Positions 18,343-26,714 of a DNA stretch of 64,000 nucleotides are shown here, piece after piece; position 1 is the first letter of the stretch, and each line of letters begins with the position of its first letter. The position numbers and the translations under genes were made by a program. The stretch is taken from the NCBI GenBank assembly GCA_937958185.1, contig CALFFN010000037.1, forward strand, positions 4,041-68,040, written 5' to 3'. This DNA comes from an uncultured Neglectibacter sp. (GTDB lineage: Bacteria > Bacillota > Clostridia > Oscillospirales > Acutalibacteraceae). A model generated the notes under the pieces. The model had not been told where the DNA came from and made no database searches. It was given only the letters and a program-made list of their open reading frames with translations.

Positions 18343-18753
18343 TCATTTCAAATGTGCCATTGTCAGAAAGATGTCAACAATCATCAATATCAAAACAATA
18401 AAAAAGGTAATAGCGGTAAAACGGTCCGCAAGCTTTTTTCGCTTTTCGATCTCCCATTTCGGAAAAGTGGAAAGCCAGAAAAGGAACAGAGCATTTGAGA
18501 ATAGAAAGCCGAGACCCGCCAGCTCTGCTATGCTGTGAGAAGACCATCTTTGAAGCCGGGAGGAGAAAAAGATGTCAAGGGCTGCTATTCCCGCAAAAAA
18601 GACGAGCAAAGCCAAAATCCTCTGCCATACAGCCCAGCAGATCATTTTTTCCAAAAGCCAGCCGGCAGCTTTCTGCACGTCCTGCAAAGAAAATCCGTTT
18701 TTCCGCCAGGATTTCTCTGTGTTTTCCCAGCGGCTTTCTCCCAATCTTCGCAT
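18343..18753 (-). CDS. Small membrane protein inside the oxidoreductase operon
   Basis: The 136-residue protein has a charged N-terminus and three predicted membrane helices (about 43-60, 78-97 and 113-131). No family was recognised. It is translated from ATG 18753 behind AGGAGA. Its position between the beta and gamma subunit genes is unusual, since those subunits are normally adjacent. Its bases are more AT-rich than its neighbours, which suggests later insertion. Confidence 0.7.
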   Translation of the reverse strand: MRRLGESRWENTEKSWRKNGFSLQDVQKAAGWLLEKMICWAVWQRILALLVFFAGIAALDIFFSSRLQRWSSHSIAELAGLGFLFSNALFLFWLSTFPKWEIEKRKKLADRFTAITFFIVLILMIVDIFLTMAHLK

Positions 18754-18778
18754 AGCTCTCTCCTATATCAGGCAAAGC

Positions 18779-19534
18779 TCACTTTACTTTAACGCCTTCC
18801 TCAACGTCCTTATACACGCCCAAAGGATAGTAGGGAACCATGTTCTCGTTCAGCCAGTTGACCGCCTCCACGGGGGACAGTCCCCAGTTGGTGGGGCAGG
18901 TGGACAGCACCTCCACGATGGAGTAGCCCTTGCCGTCCAGCTGGTTCTGGAACGCCTTCTTGATGGCCTTCCGGGCAATGTTCACGTTCTTCACGTCGCT
19001 GACCGTCACCCGCTGGGCAAACGCCACACCGTCCAGGGTGGACAGCAGCTCGCAGACCTTCACGGGATATCCGGCGGTGTTGGTGTCTCTGCCATAGGGC
19101 GTGGTCTGGGTGATCTGCCCGGGCAGGGACGTGGGCGCCATCTGTCCGCCCGTCATGCCGTAAATGGCGTTGTTGATGAAGATAACAGTGATATTTTCCC
19201 CGCGGGTCGCCGCGTGAACGGTTTCCGCCGTGCCGATAGCGGCAAGGTCGCCGTCGCCCTGATAGGTGAACACCACATTGCCGGGCTTTGCCCGCTTGAT
19301 GCCGGTGGCGACTGCCTGTGCCCTGCCATGGGGGGCTTCCACCATATCGCAGGCGAAATAGTCATAGCTCATCACGGAGCAGCCCACGGAAGCAACGCCC
19401 ACCGTTCTGCCCTCTACTCCCAACTCGTCCAGCGCCTGAGCCACCAGCCGGTGAACGATACCGTGGGTGCAGCCGGGGCAGTAATGCAGCGGCGCGTCCG
19501 TCAATGCGTGGGGCTTTTGAAATACGATAGCCAT
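18779..19534 (-). CDS. vorA: 2-oxoacid:ferredoxin oxidoreductase, beta subunit (TPP-binding)
   Basis: The 251-residue subunit binds thiamine pyrophosphate: GDGDLAAIGTAE near residue 95 and NNAIYGMTGGQMAPT near 126 form the TPP/magnesium motif. Early cysteines in HYCPGCTHG (near 18-25) fit the family. It acts with the alpha subunit encoded 40 bp upstream. Symbols vary (VorA/KorB); the one given is provisional. Confidence 0.92.
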   Translation of the reverse strand: MAIVFQKPHALTDAPLHYCPGCTHGIVHRLVAQALDELGVEGRTVGVASVGCSVMSYDYFACDMVEAPHGRAQAVATGIKRAKPGNVVFTYQGDGDLAAIGTAETVHAATRGENITVIFINNAIYGMTGGQMAPTSLPGQITQTTPYGRDTNTAGYPVKVCELLSTLDGVAFAQRVTVSDVKNVNIARKAIKKAFQNQLDGKGYSIVEVLSTCPTNWGLSPVEAVNWLNENMVPYYPLGVYKDVEEGVKVK

Positions 19535-19574
19535 ATGAAAAAGCCTTCCTTTCCTTTGCTGTTTGTCGCCCGCC

Positions 19575-20630
19575 TTATTTCAGCAGGGCTTCTATTTCTG
19601 CCTGCACGGCTGCCGGGGTGGGGATCATACCGCCGGTACGCCCATAGAAGCTGACGGGGATCTTGCATTCCACAGCCAGCTTTACATCGTCCACCATCTG
19701 CCCCATGCTCATTTCCACCACCAGCATCTGCTTTGTGTGGGCGGCAGCTTTCTTCAGGGTGTCCACCGGGAAGGGCCACAGGGTGATGGGACGGATCAGA
19801 CCTACCTTTTTCCCCTGCTCCCGCATTTTATTCACAGCGCTTCTTGCCACACGGGCAGACGCACCGTATGCCACAACGATCAGCTCGGCGTCCTCGGTGA
19901 GGTATTCCTCCGCCCGCTGCTCGTTCTTTTCGATGATCTCATATCTCTTGTACCGCTCGACCACCAGGCTTTCCAGCTTTTCCGGGGTCAGGTACAGGGA
20001 ATTGATGATGTTGTGCTCCCGCTTGTTTTCGTGCCCGCAGGCAGCCCAGGGCTTTTCCACGGGAGCCTTTGCGCCCTCCTCCGGCAGGGTGACGGGTTCC
20101 ATCATCTGCCCCAGCATACCGTCCGCCAGAATCATGGAGGGCATACGGTATTTGTCTGCCAGATCAAAGGCGTCGGAAACCAGATCTACCATTTCCTGCA
20201 CAGTGGAGGGGGCGAACACCAGGATCTGGTAGTCGCCGTGCCCCCCTGCCTTTGTCGCCTGCCAGTAGTCCGACTGAGAGGGCTGAATGCCGCCCAAGCC
20301 GGGACCGCCGCGCTGGACGTTGATGATCAGCGCCGGCAGGTCGGAGCCTGCCATATAGGATATCCCCTCGCTTTTCAGGCTGACGCCGGGAGAAGACGAG
20401 GACGTCATGGCGCGGATACCGGCAGCGGACGCCCCCAGCACCATGTTGATGGCGGCGATCTCCGATTCCGCCTGCAAATATGTACCGCCGACCTTGGGCA
20501 TGCGCTTCGCCATATAGGCGGCAAGCTCTGTCTGGGGGGTGATGGGATAGCCGAAGAAGTGGTGGCAGCCCGCGCGGATCGCGGCTTCCGCCAGGGCTTC
20601 GTTGCCCTTCATCAAAACTTTTTCTGACAT
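19575..20630 (-). CDS. vorB: 2-oxoacid:ferredoxin oxidoreductase, alpha subunit
   Basis: The 351-residue subunit opens MSEKVLMKGNEALAEAAI and has the GYPITPQTELAAYMA pyrimidine-binding stretch near residue 27. The best remembered match is the VorB type (3-methyl-2-oxobutanoate oxidoreductase), but 2-oxoglutarate enzymes look similar. ATG 20630 is chosen because AAGGAAG lies at good spacing; the frame extends to 20657 without a site. Confidence 0.92.
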   Translation of the reverse strand: MSEKVLMKGNEALAEAAIRAGCHHFFGYPITPQTELAAYMAKRMPKVGGTYLQAESEIAAINMVLGASAAGIRAMTSSSSPGVSLKSEGISYMAGSDLPALIINVQRGGPGLGGIQPSQSDYWQATKAGGHGDYQILVFAPSTVQEMVDLVSDAFDLADKYRMPSMILADGMLGQMMEPVTLPEEGAKAPVEKPWAACGHENKREHNIINSLYLTPEKLESLVVERYKRYEIIEKNEQRAEEYLTEDAELIVVAYGASARVARSAVNKMREQGKKVGLIRPITLWPFPVDTLKKAAAHTKQMLVVEMSMGQMVDDVKLAVECKIPVSFYGRTGGMIPTPAAVQAEIEALLK

Positions 20631-20789
20631 GTTGTCGCTTCCTTTCCATGGAACCATTTTTCCTGTAAAGCTTTCTGCTGAAAAGAGTAAAGCACTGTGT
20701 TTTGCAGCTTTTTTACCAACCGGAGCGTTTGGGCAGGCTCCGGCGTTCGGGAAAAAGCAAAATCCCGGGAGGACAAAAGGGCGCCCCCT

Positions 20790-20999
20790 TCAATCCTTTT
20801 CTACCGTGATAGCGGTATCGGGGCACATGGTGGCGCAGGCTGCGCAGCCAACGCATTTTTCAGGCTGCATCAGCCTTGCCGGGTGATATCCCTTTGCGTT
20901 CAATACGTCCCTGCAAAGCGCCATCAAATGCAGCGGGCACGCGTTCACACACATGGAACAGCCCTTGCAGACCGTTTCATCGACGATGATCTTCGCCAT
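20790..20999 (-). CDS. vorD: Two-cluster [4Fe-4S] ferredoxin, delta subunit
   Basis: The 69-residue protein has two cluster motifs, CKGCSMCVNACP (residues 11-22) and CVGCAACATMCP (49-60), each able to hold one [4Fe-4S] centre. It carries electrons from the 2-oxoacid oxidoreductase whose subunits are encoded downstream. Confidence 0.93.
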   Translation of the reverse strand: MAKIIVDETVCKGCSMCVNACPLHLMALCRDVLNAKGYHPARLMQPEKCVGCAACATMCPDTAITVEKD

Positions 21000-21073
21000 A
21001 TTTTTTCCTCCTTTGCTGAGTGCGGTTTTTTATTTATATGGGGAAACTATCCAAACGATAGCTGCCGACCGAT

Positions 21074-21760
21074 TCACATATTATGTTCTTCTTCCCAGAA
21101 AAATTTTACCAGGCGCCGGAGCTTATAAAAGCCCTCGGGCAGCTCTTTTTCTGCGGGCAGGGCAAAATCCGGCGCGGTAGAGCACAAAAGCGGCAAGCCT
21201 GTCAATTCCGCAGTTTTTTCCGCAAAGGGCAGCGCCTCCTGCAGCGTATCCCAGACAGTCTCCACGCCCAGGTGGGAATTGTTCACGATGCCGGTCGCTT
21301 TCAGCCGGGAGGCTGCCTCGATCTCCCGCAGAAGCGCCGCCGCTTCCTCCGGCGTCTGGGACAGCGCCCGGTAACGGTTGATGACGTAAAGCATCTCATA
21401 ACCCGCCGCTTCCAGCCTGTCGTGGAGCCCGCCCAGCGCGGTCACGCCGGCGTCGTCCCCTCCGGCGTCGATGAGCACCGTACCGCTGTCTTTCTCAAAA
21501 ACAGCGGCGATCTCCGGCGGCAGGGTAGGCGTATCCAGCGTGGTCCCGGCAAACACCGGGGAGATCAGTCGAACGCCCTTTTCCGCCAGCAGCGCCCCGT
21601 ATTCCGAAGAACGGAAATAGGGGTTCACGATATCCATATCCACCACTGTGACCCTGCGCCCGCTTTCCGCCGCCTGCAGCGCCAGGTTCAGGGTGAGGTT
21701 GGTCTTGCCGCAGCCGTAGTGCCCGCAGACCACAGTGATCTTGTTGTCTTTTATGTTCAT
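21074..21760 (-). CDS. MinD/ParA-like P-loop ATPase
   Basis: The 228-residue protein has a P-loop GHYGCGKTNLTLNLA at residues 13-27 and the VVDMDIVNPYFRSSE stretch near 39, which resembles the switch region of the SIMIBI class (MinD, ParA, CobQ/CooC-like). A VLIDAGGDD Walker B follows near 96. It is first in the 2-oxoacid oxidoreductase operon, where it may help deliver or insert a metal centre; this is inference from position. It is not a plasmid partition gene, as no ParB is present. Confidence 0.75.
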   Translation of the reverse strand: MNIKDNKITVVCGHYGCGKTNLTLNLALQAAESGRRVTVVDMDIVNPYFRSSEYGALLAEKGVRLISPVFAGTTLDTPTLPPEIAAVFEKDSGTVLIDAGGDDAGVTALGGLHDRLEAAGYEMLYVINRYRALSQTPEEAAALLREIEAASRLKATGIVNNSHLGVETVWDTLQEALPFAEKTAELTGLPLLCSTAPDFALPAEKELPEGFYKLRRLVKFFWEEEHNM

Positions 21761-21829
21761 ATGGCTTTTCCTTTATGTGATATCTGGTTTCCAGTATAGC
21801 ACAAACAGGGGCGCGATTCAACAAAAAGC

Positions 21830-22304
21830 GGCGCTTTCCGCTGGCAAAATCCGGCAGGGAGAAAGGTTCTCGGCAATTTCCACAATTTGTTCAAGGCGAG
21901 TTCACAGATTCCTTACGAAAATTTCAAAAACTGCTTATTGCTTTGTCACAATTTCGGGGTATGCTAACAGCATAGAAAGTGAGGTGACTGCCGAAAGCAT
22001 ACAGAAATTCGGAAATTTTCGGATACATACTGCCTTTATTTTCTTTATACTGTCCTTCTATCGGGCGGCGGGCGACGACAGTCGGCGCAGATGCCAACAC
22101 CCGATAGATGCGGCAGACCAAAAATTCTCGCCCCTGCATCCTTTGTGCAGGGGCGTTATTAGTTGCCAAAATAATTTCGAGACCGGGTGGCAAAGTAAAA
22201 TCGGGACGGAAAACGAACCTGTTTTCAATCTGCGCCCCGAAAAGAGATGAAGTGTTATCAAGCGTTTACAATGGAATCAAAAATCTTTTTGTAAAGCCGT
22301 TCGT
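21830..22304. other. Intergenic region with two hairpins
   Basis: This stretch between the divergent ATPase gene and spoIVB has no convincing gene. It holds TCTATCGGG/CCCGATAGA (22057-22065 with 22100-22108) around a GC-rich loop, and a perfect 10-bp hairpin CGCCCCTGCA/TGCAGGGGCG (22129-22155) followed by TTATT. A minus-strand frame at 21924-22193 crosses both and looks spurious. Confidence 0.5.
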
Positions 22305-23453
22305 ATGTTTTCCCTGAGCGTGGGCGCTACCGCCCTGTGTATGCTGACTTCCCTGAGCTTTTTGGACCTGCCGGAAAAGCAGGCGGCTCCGGCGGCGGTA
22401 GAAGCTTCCCTGTTTAACGGCAGAAGCTCCTACGAAACGGCGGCTCCCGCAGAAATGCCGATGGAAAACGCCGCGCAAACGGCTGCTTTCCCTGAAACCT
22501 CCATGATCCCTTTGGGAAGCGCATTCGGCATCAAGCTGTTTACAGACGGTGTTATTGTTGCCTCCCTTTCCGATATTTATACGGAAAACGGCGTGCGCTG
22601 CCCAGCAGCGGAAGCAGGCGTGAAGCCGGGCGATTATCTGCTGGAGGCAAACGGCGCCCCTATTACGGGGAACGCCGCGCTGGCGCAGTGTATCGGCAGC
22701 AGCGCCGGGCAGCCCGTCTCCTTAAAGATCCGCCGCGGTGACAAAATTCTGGAGCTTTCCGTATCGCCCGTGTTCGGAGAAGGAGCCTTCAAAACGGGCA
22801 TGTGGGTGCGGGACAGCGCGGCGGGCATTGGCACGCTGACCTTTTATGACCCGGCTTCCGGCAGCTTTGCCGGATTGGGGCATGGCATTTGCGATATGGA
22901 CGCGGGCGGCATCATGTCCCTGAAAAGCGGAGAGCCCGCGCCCATTGAGCTTTGCGGCATTTTGAAGGGAGAAGCCGACCACCCCGGGCAGCTCCGGGGA
23001 TATTTTTCCTCCGACGAACCCATGGGGCAGCTTCTCGCCAACAATGAGACCGGCGTGTACGGCACGCTGAGCGCGCCTCCCGCCGGAAAGGCGGTGGAGG
23101 TCCTGCCCAGGGAAGAAGTGGTATGCGGCAAGGTAAAGCTCCTCACTTCCCTGGACGGGAGCGGTCCCCATTATTATGACGCGGAGATCCAGCGGGTCAG
23201 CGCGGCAAACCAGCACACAAAAAATTTGATCCTCAAAATTACCGACCCCCGGCTGATCGAGCTTACCGGCGGAATTGTACAGGGCATGAGCGGCTCGCCT
23301 ATCTTTCAAAACGGCAAGCTGGCAGGCGCTGTGACCCACGTGTTCACCGATGACCCCACCATGGGCTATGGCATTTTCGCCCAGACAATGGTGGAGCAAT
23401 GCCGGCAGACGGCAGAGAGCGCACACGAACAGGAATTGTCACTGGCCTCCTGA
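22305..23453 (+). CDS. spoIVB: SpoIVB-type serine peptidase (family S55)
   Basis: SpoIVB is secreted from the forespore and triggers SpoIVFA cleavage, so that pro-sigma-K is processed. The 382-residue frame has an N-terminal membrane segment, a PDZ domain (about 85-150, with AGVKPGDYLLEANG), the histidine motif GLGHGICD near 187 and the serine motif GIVQGMSGSPIF near 325. The true start is unclear: ATG 22305 lacks a good ribosome site and lies just before the membrane segment, while codons 22257-22304 in the same frame would encode a basic stretch (IKRLQWNQKSFCKAVR) typical of a signal anchor but contain no ATG, GTG or TTG. Confidence 0.85.
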   Translation: MFSLSVGATALCMLTSLSFLDLPEKQAAPAAVEASLFNGRSSYETAAPAEMPMENAAQTAAFPETSMIPLGSAFGIKLFTDGVIVASLSDIYTENGVRCPAAEAGVKPGDYLLEANGAPITGNAALAQCIGSSAGQPVSLKIRRGDKILELSVSPVFGEGAFKTGMWVRDSAAGIGTLTFYDPASGSFAGLGHGICDMDAGGIMSLKSGEPAPIELCGILKGEADHPGQLRGYFSSDEPMGQLLANNETGVYGTLSAPPAGKAVEVLPREEVVCGKVKLLTSLDGSGPHYYDAEIQRVSAANQHTKNLILKITDPRLIELTGGIVQGMSGSPIFQNGKLAGAVTHVFTDDPTMGYGIFAQTMVEQCRQTAESAHEQELSLAS

Positions 23454-23469
23454 ACCCCAGAAAATGCCG

Positions 23470-23511
23470 AAAGCCGTTCCGAATTATTTCGGAGCGGCTT
23501 TTCTCTTTTTT
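23470..23511 (+). terminator. Terminator of spoIVB
   Basis: AAAGCCGTTCCGAA pairs with TTCGGAGCGGCTTT and is followed by TCTCTTTTTT. Confidence 0.85.
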
Positions 23512-23552
23512 CATATCTTTCCGGGACGCCCGACGGATAAAACCATCAAAGC

Positions 23553-23658
23553 CCCGGGAGTAAAATGCAGGCGTGAAAATACAGTTTTCGCATTTTTGCC
23601 AAAAAATTTTTCCGCTTCCTGTAGGAAACGCCTGTTCTGCAAAATTTGTACTCCCGGG
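23553..23658. other. Long imperfect inverted repeat between spoIVB and spo0A
   Basis: CCCGGGAGTA (23553-23562) is exactly complementary to 23649-23658, and the pairing continues inward with gaps (aaatgcag/ctgcaaaattt, gcgt/acgc). The whole is about 106 bp. It follows the spoIVB terminator, so it is unlikely to be a second one. Confidence 0.5.
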
Positions 23659-23701
23659 CAGTAAAAAATTTTTTTAATTTGAAAACTGCCAAAATCTTGT
23701 A

Positions 23702-23708
23702 TGTCGAA
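23702..23708 (+). promoter_or_regulatory. Possible 0A box upstream of spo0A
   Basis: TGTCGAA fits the Spo0A consensus TGNCGAA and lies 165 bp before the spo0A start codon. A second one is at 24672-24678 after the gene. A seven-base match is weak alone. Confidence 0.4.
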
Positions 23709-23796
23709 AAATATCAGAACACTACATTCTCCACTTTTCAAGCAAATTTCGCTCTGATTCGGCAGGATATTTCCCCAATTTTTTCCTTTTTCCCCC

Positions 23797-23825
23797 TTGC
23801 GGTATCCCTCAAACTATAGTAAAAT
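23797..23825 (+). promoter_or_regulatory. Possible promoter for spo0A
   Basis: TTGCGG (23797-23802) and TAAAAT (23820-23825) are 17 bases apart, about 45 bp before the start codon. Confidence 0.4.
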
Positions 23826-23872
23826 TCATTCACGCCGGACAAAATGCCGGAAAAAATAAAAGGAGGATTATC

Positions 23873-24637
23873 ATGGATAAAGAAATAAAAATCATGATAA
23901 GTTCAGAAGAGGGCGAATGGAACAGGGAGGTGATCCAGAAATTTTCCCAGCGAAAGGCAAGGGTCCTGTTCGTGGACCGAAACGGCACCGAATTGCTGGA
24001 AAAAATCAAGGAAGAGCGTCCGCAGATCGTCCTGATGGAGCTGTTTATGCCGGGTCTGGACGCGATCGGCGTGATCCATGCCGTCTCGCAGGAAGCGCTT
24101 CCAGACAAGCCCATGTACATCGTAACAGCTTCCTACAGCACACCGCTGCTGGAGCGGGAGGTCGCCAGCGCCGGCGCGACTTATTTTGCGCTTTCTCCTT
24201 ATGACAAGGAGCAGATGATCGACAGAATGTTTTCCCTGTACTCCATGCGGGGCAAGCACTTTGATTCAGAGCCGTACAACCCCACCCTGCGGGTGCAGGT
24301 AACAGAAATACTGCATCAGATCGGCGTACCTGCCCATATCAAGGGATACCATTATCTGCGGGATTCCATCATCATGGCGATCGAAAACCCCAATATTATC
24401 AACGCGGTGACGAAGCGGCTGTACCCCAGTGTGGCGGAGCAGTACAACACCACGAGTTCCCGGGTCGAACGCGCGATCCGCCACGCAATCGAAGTTGCGT
24501 GGGACCGGGGTGATGTAGACGTGCTGAACTCCTATTTCGGCTATACGATCCACAACACCCGCGGTAAACCCACAAACAGTGAATTTATTGCCATGATAGC
24601 TGACAAGCTTTGTCTCCAGATGGCAAGCGCCTCATGA
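23873..24637 (+). CDS. spo0A: Spo0A, master regulator of sporulation, with degenerate receiver
   Basis: The 254-residue protein has an N-terminal receiver domain (about 5-122) and the highly conserved Spo0A DNA-binding domain (about 145-254; TSSRVERAIRHAIEVAWDRG in the recognition helix region). The receiver lacks the residues for phosphorylation: the Asp pair is S11-E12, the acceptor Asp is E56 (LMELFMPGLD), and the conserved Lys is S108 (FALSPYD); T85 remains. The protein therefore probably cannot be activated by phosphorelay. ATG 23873 follows AGGAGG. It lies after spoIVB, the usual order. Confidence 0.93.
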   Translation: MDKEIKIMISSEEGEWNREVIQKFSQRKARVLFVDRNGTELLEKIKEERPQIVLMELFMPGLDAIGVIHAVSQEALPDKPMYIVTASYSTPLLEREVASAGATYFALSPYDKEQMIDRMFSLYSMRGKHFDSEPYNPTLRVQVTEILHQIGVPAHIKGYHYLRDSIIMAIENPNIINAVTKRLYPSVAEQYNTTSSRVERAIRHAIEVAWDRGDVDVLNSYFGYTIHNTRGKPTNSEFIAMIADKLCLQMASAS

Positions 24638-24743
24638 CAGCTTCAGTGTAGCACACCGATTTGGTACATTTTGTCGAAATATGGCGAGAATCGCAGGTTC
24701 TTGTTAAAATTTTTTCCATTTCCTCTAAATATAGCGAAGAAAA

Positions 24744-24775
24744 AAGCCGGGGAGCGTTCCCCGGCTTCCTCTTAT
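24744..24775. terminator. Terminator after spo0A
   Basis: AAGCCGGGGA and TTCCCCGGCTT form a stem followed by CCTCTT; on the other strand the stem is followed by TTTTTT. It can act in both directions. Confidence 0.75.
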
Positions 24776-24810
24776 ATTTGGGAAAAATTGGTATAATGAT
24801 TGCAAAGCTG

Positions 24811-24926
24811 CGGTCGGGTCTCCGGGCTTTTTCTTTGCACGAAGAAGCTTCACGATTGCCCATTCTCGCCTGCCGGCTCGGTCGGTTCGCACCAGCGTCC
24901 CGCCGGGACGCGCTCACCGCAGGTGT
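24811..24926. repeat. Dispersed intergenic element, copy 2
   Basis: It shares cggtcgggt (24811-24819), gcttcacgattgccca (24847-24862) and caccgcaggtgt (24915-24926) with copy 1 at 1852-1912. Here about 50 GC-rich bases separate the last two blocks. Confidence 0.6.
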
Positions 24927-24941
24927 TCAAGTGGTGTACTT

Positions 24942-26711
24942 TCACTCCTCCACCTGGGCGGTGTAGAGCTGATAGTATTTGCCACGCTGGGAGAGCAGCT
25001 CCTCGTGGCTGCCCATTTCTCCAATTCCTTTGTCGGCAATGTACAGAATACGGTCGCAGTTCTTGATAGTGGACAGACGGTGGGCGATGATGAAGGAGGT
25101 GCGCCCCTTGAGCAGCGCCTGCAAGCCCTCCTGCAGCAGCCGTTCCGTTTTTGCGTCTATGGAAGAGGTCGCTTCGTCCAGCACCAGGATCTTCGGGTCG
25201 GAAAGCAGGGTCCTGGCAAATGCCACCAGCTGCTTCTGCCCCTGGGAAAGCCGGGAGCCGCGCTCGTTGACCTGGGTATAGTAGCCGTCCTCCATCTGGC
25301 TGATAAACTCATGGGCGCACACTGTCTTGGCGGCGGCAATGACCTCCTCGTCGGTGGCGTCCAGTCTGCCGTAACGGATATTGTCCATGATGGTGCCGGA
25401 GAAGATAAAGCTGTCCTGCAGCATAATGCCCATCTGGGAGCGCAGGGAGTGCAGCGTTACCTTGGAGATGTCGTTGCCGTCCAGCTCCACCCTGCCCCCG
25501 TTGATGTTGTAGAACCGGGACAGCAGGCTGACCACGGTGGTCTTGCCCGCGCCGGTAGGTCCTACCAGCGCGATGGATTCGCCGGGCTTGACCTCCAGAT
25601 CGAAATGCTCCAGCACGTTGACCGAGCCGTCATAGGAGAAGGTCACATCGTCGAACTTGACGGCGCCGGTAATGGGCGGCAGCTCCACGGCGCCGGGGGC
25701 GTCGTCCACGGTAACAGGTTCGTCCATCATCTCGAAGATACGCTCCAGATACGCCACGGCATTGATAAAGGTATTGTAGAGGTTCGACAGGCTCAGAATG
25801 GGCTGCCAGAACCGCCACGCATAAGAAGCCAGCGCGATCAGCGTACCGATCTGCACGGCGGGACCCAGCAGCATAAGACCTGTCAGGTACATGGCGCCCA
25901 CCACCCAGGTGGAAATGTTGTCCACGGAAAGCCAGATCAGGTTGGAGGTGTACTGGGCCTTCATCCAGGTGCGGACGCAGTTTTTGTTCAGCCTGTCGTA
26001 TATCTCCGCGTTTTCCTCTTCCCTGGTGAACGCCTGGGTGATCTTCATGCCGTCCAGGCTTTCGTGAAGGTATGCGTTCAGGTTGGAGTTCTTATTGGAA
26101 TTGTCCTGCCATGCCCGGCGCTGGGCGGGCTTTACCAGCAGCACCACCACCAGCAGGAGCGGCACCCCCGCCATGACCACAAGCGACAGTCTCACATCAC
26201 AGAGCAGCATGAAAATGGCAATGAGGATCAGGTTGAATATTTCCAGCACAAAATTGATAATGCCGTTGGACAGCGCGTCGGACACGCTGTTGATGTAATT
26301 GATGACACGGGTCAGTATCTTGCCGTGGGGGCGGTCATCGTAAAACTGGAAGGGCAGCTTCTGCAAATGCTCAAACAGGTCCTTCCGAATGTCGTAAATG
26401 ATCTCCTGCCCTACCTCGATCATGTATTTGGAGCGCACCCTGGAAAACAGTACGGACACCAGAATGGCACAGAGCATGGCGGCGGCAAGAAGCGCAAGCT
26501 CCCCATAGTCCCTGTTGGGAACGGACACGTTGATGCTTCGCTGGACGAGCAGGGGTCCTACCAGCGCCGCGGCGGCGGAAATGGCAGAATACAGCAGGGC
26601 GAGGATCATCTTTTTCTTGTGCCGCCCGATATAGGTCCCTGCCCGCAGCAGGTGCTTGATATTAAACGGGGTCTCAAGATTTTCGTCTACATCGAATCTG
26701 TTTCTTGCCAT
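24942..26711 (-). CDS. ABC exporter half-transporter, catalytically complete partner
   Basis: The 589-residue protein joins a six-helix exporter membrane domain (about 20-320) to an ATPase domain with Walker A GPTGAGKTT near residue 383, signature LSQGQKQ near 487 and Walker B LVLDEATSS with the catalytic Glu. It starts 3 bp after the stop of the other half-transporter, so the two form a heterodimer like BmrCD or LmrCD. Substrates are typically drugs or lipids, but the cargo cannot be told. The start ATG has GAGGGGG upstream. Confidence 0.9.
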   Translation of the reverse strand: MARNRFDVDENLETPFNIKHLLRAGTYIGRHKKKMILALLYSAISAAAALVGPLLVQRSINVSVPNRDYGELALLAAAMLCAILVSVLFSRVRSKYMIEVGQEIIYDIRKDLFEHLQKLPFQFYDDRPHGKILTRVINYINSVSDALSNGIINFVLEIFNLILIAIFMLLCDVRLSLVVMAGVPLLLVVVLLVKPAQRRAWQDNSNKNSNLNAYLHESLDGMKITQAFTREEENAEIYDRLNKNCVRTWMKAQYTSNLIWLSVDNISTWVVGAMYLTGLMLLGPAVQIGTLIALASYAWRFWQPILSLSNLYNTFINAVAYLERIFEMMDEPVTVDDAPGAVELPPITGAVKFDDVTFSYDGSVNVLEHFDLEVKPGESIALVGPTGAGKTTVVSLLSRFYNINGGRVELDGNDISKVTLHSLRSQMGIMLQDSFIFSGTIMDNIRYGRLDATDEEVIAAAKTVCAHEFISQMEDGYYTQVNERGSRLSQGQKQLVAFARTLLSDPKILVLDEATSSIDAKTERLLQEGLQALLKGRTSFIIAHRLSTIKNCDRILYIADKGIGEMGSHEELLSQRGKYYQLYTAQVEE

Positions 26712-26714
26712 CTG

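Noticed and set aside
21924..22193. Minus-strand frame of 89 codons upstream of spoIVB
   Set aside because: It crosses both hairpins of a structured non-coding element and lacks a ribosome site; likely not translated.
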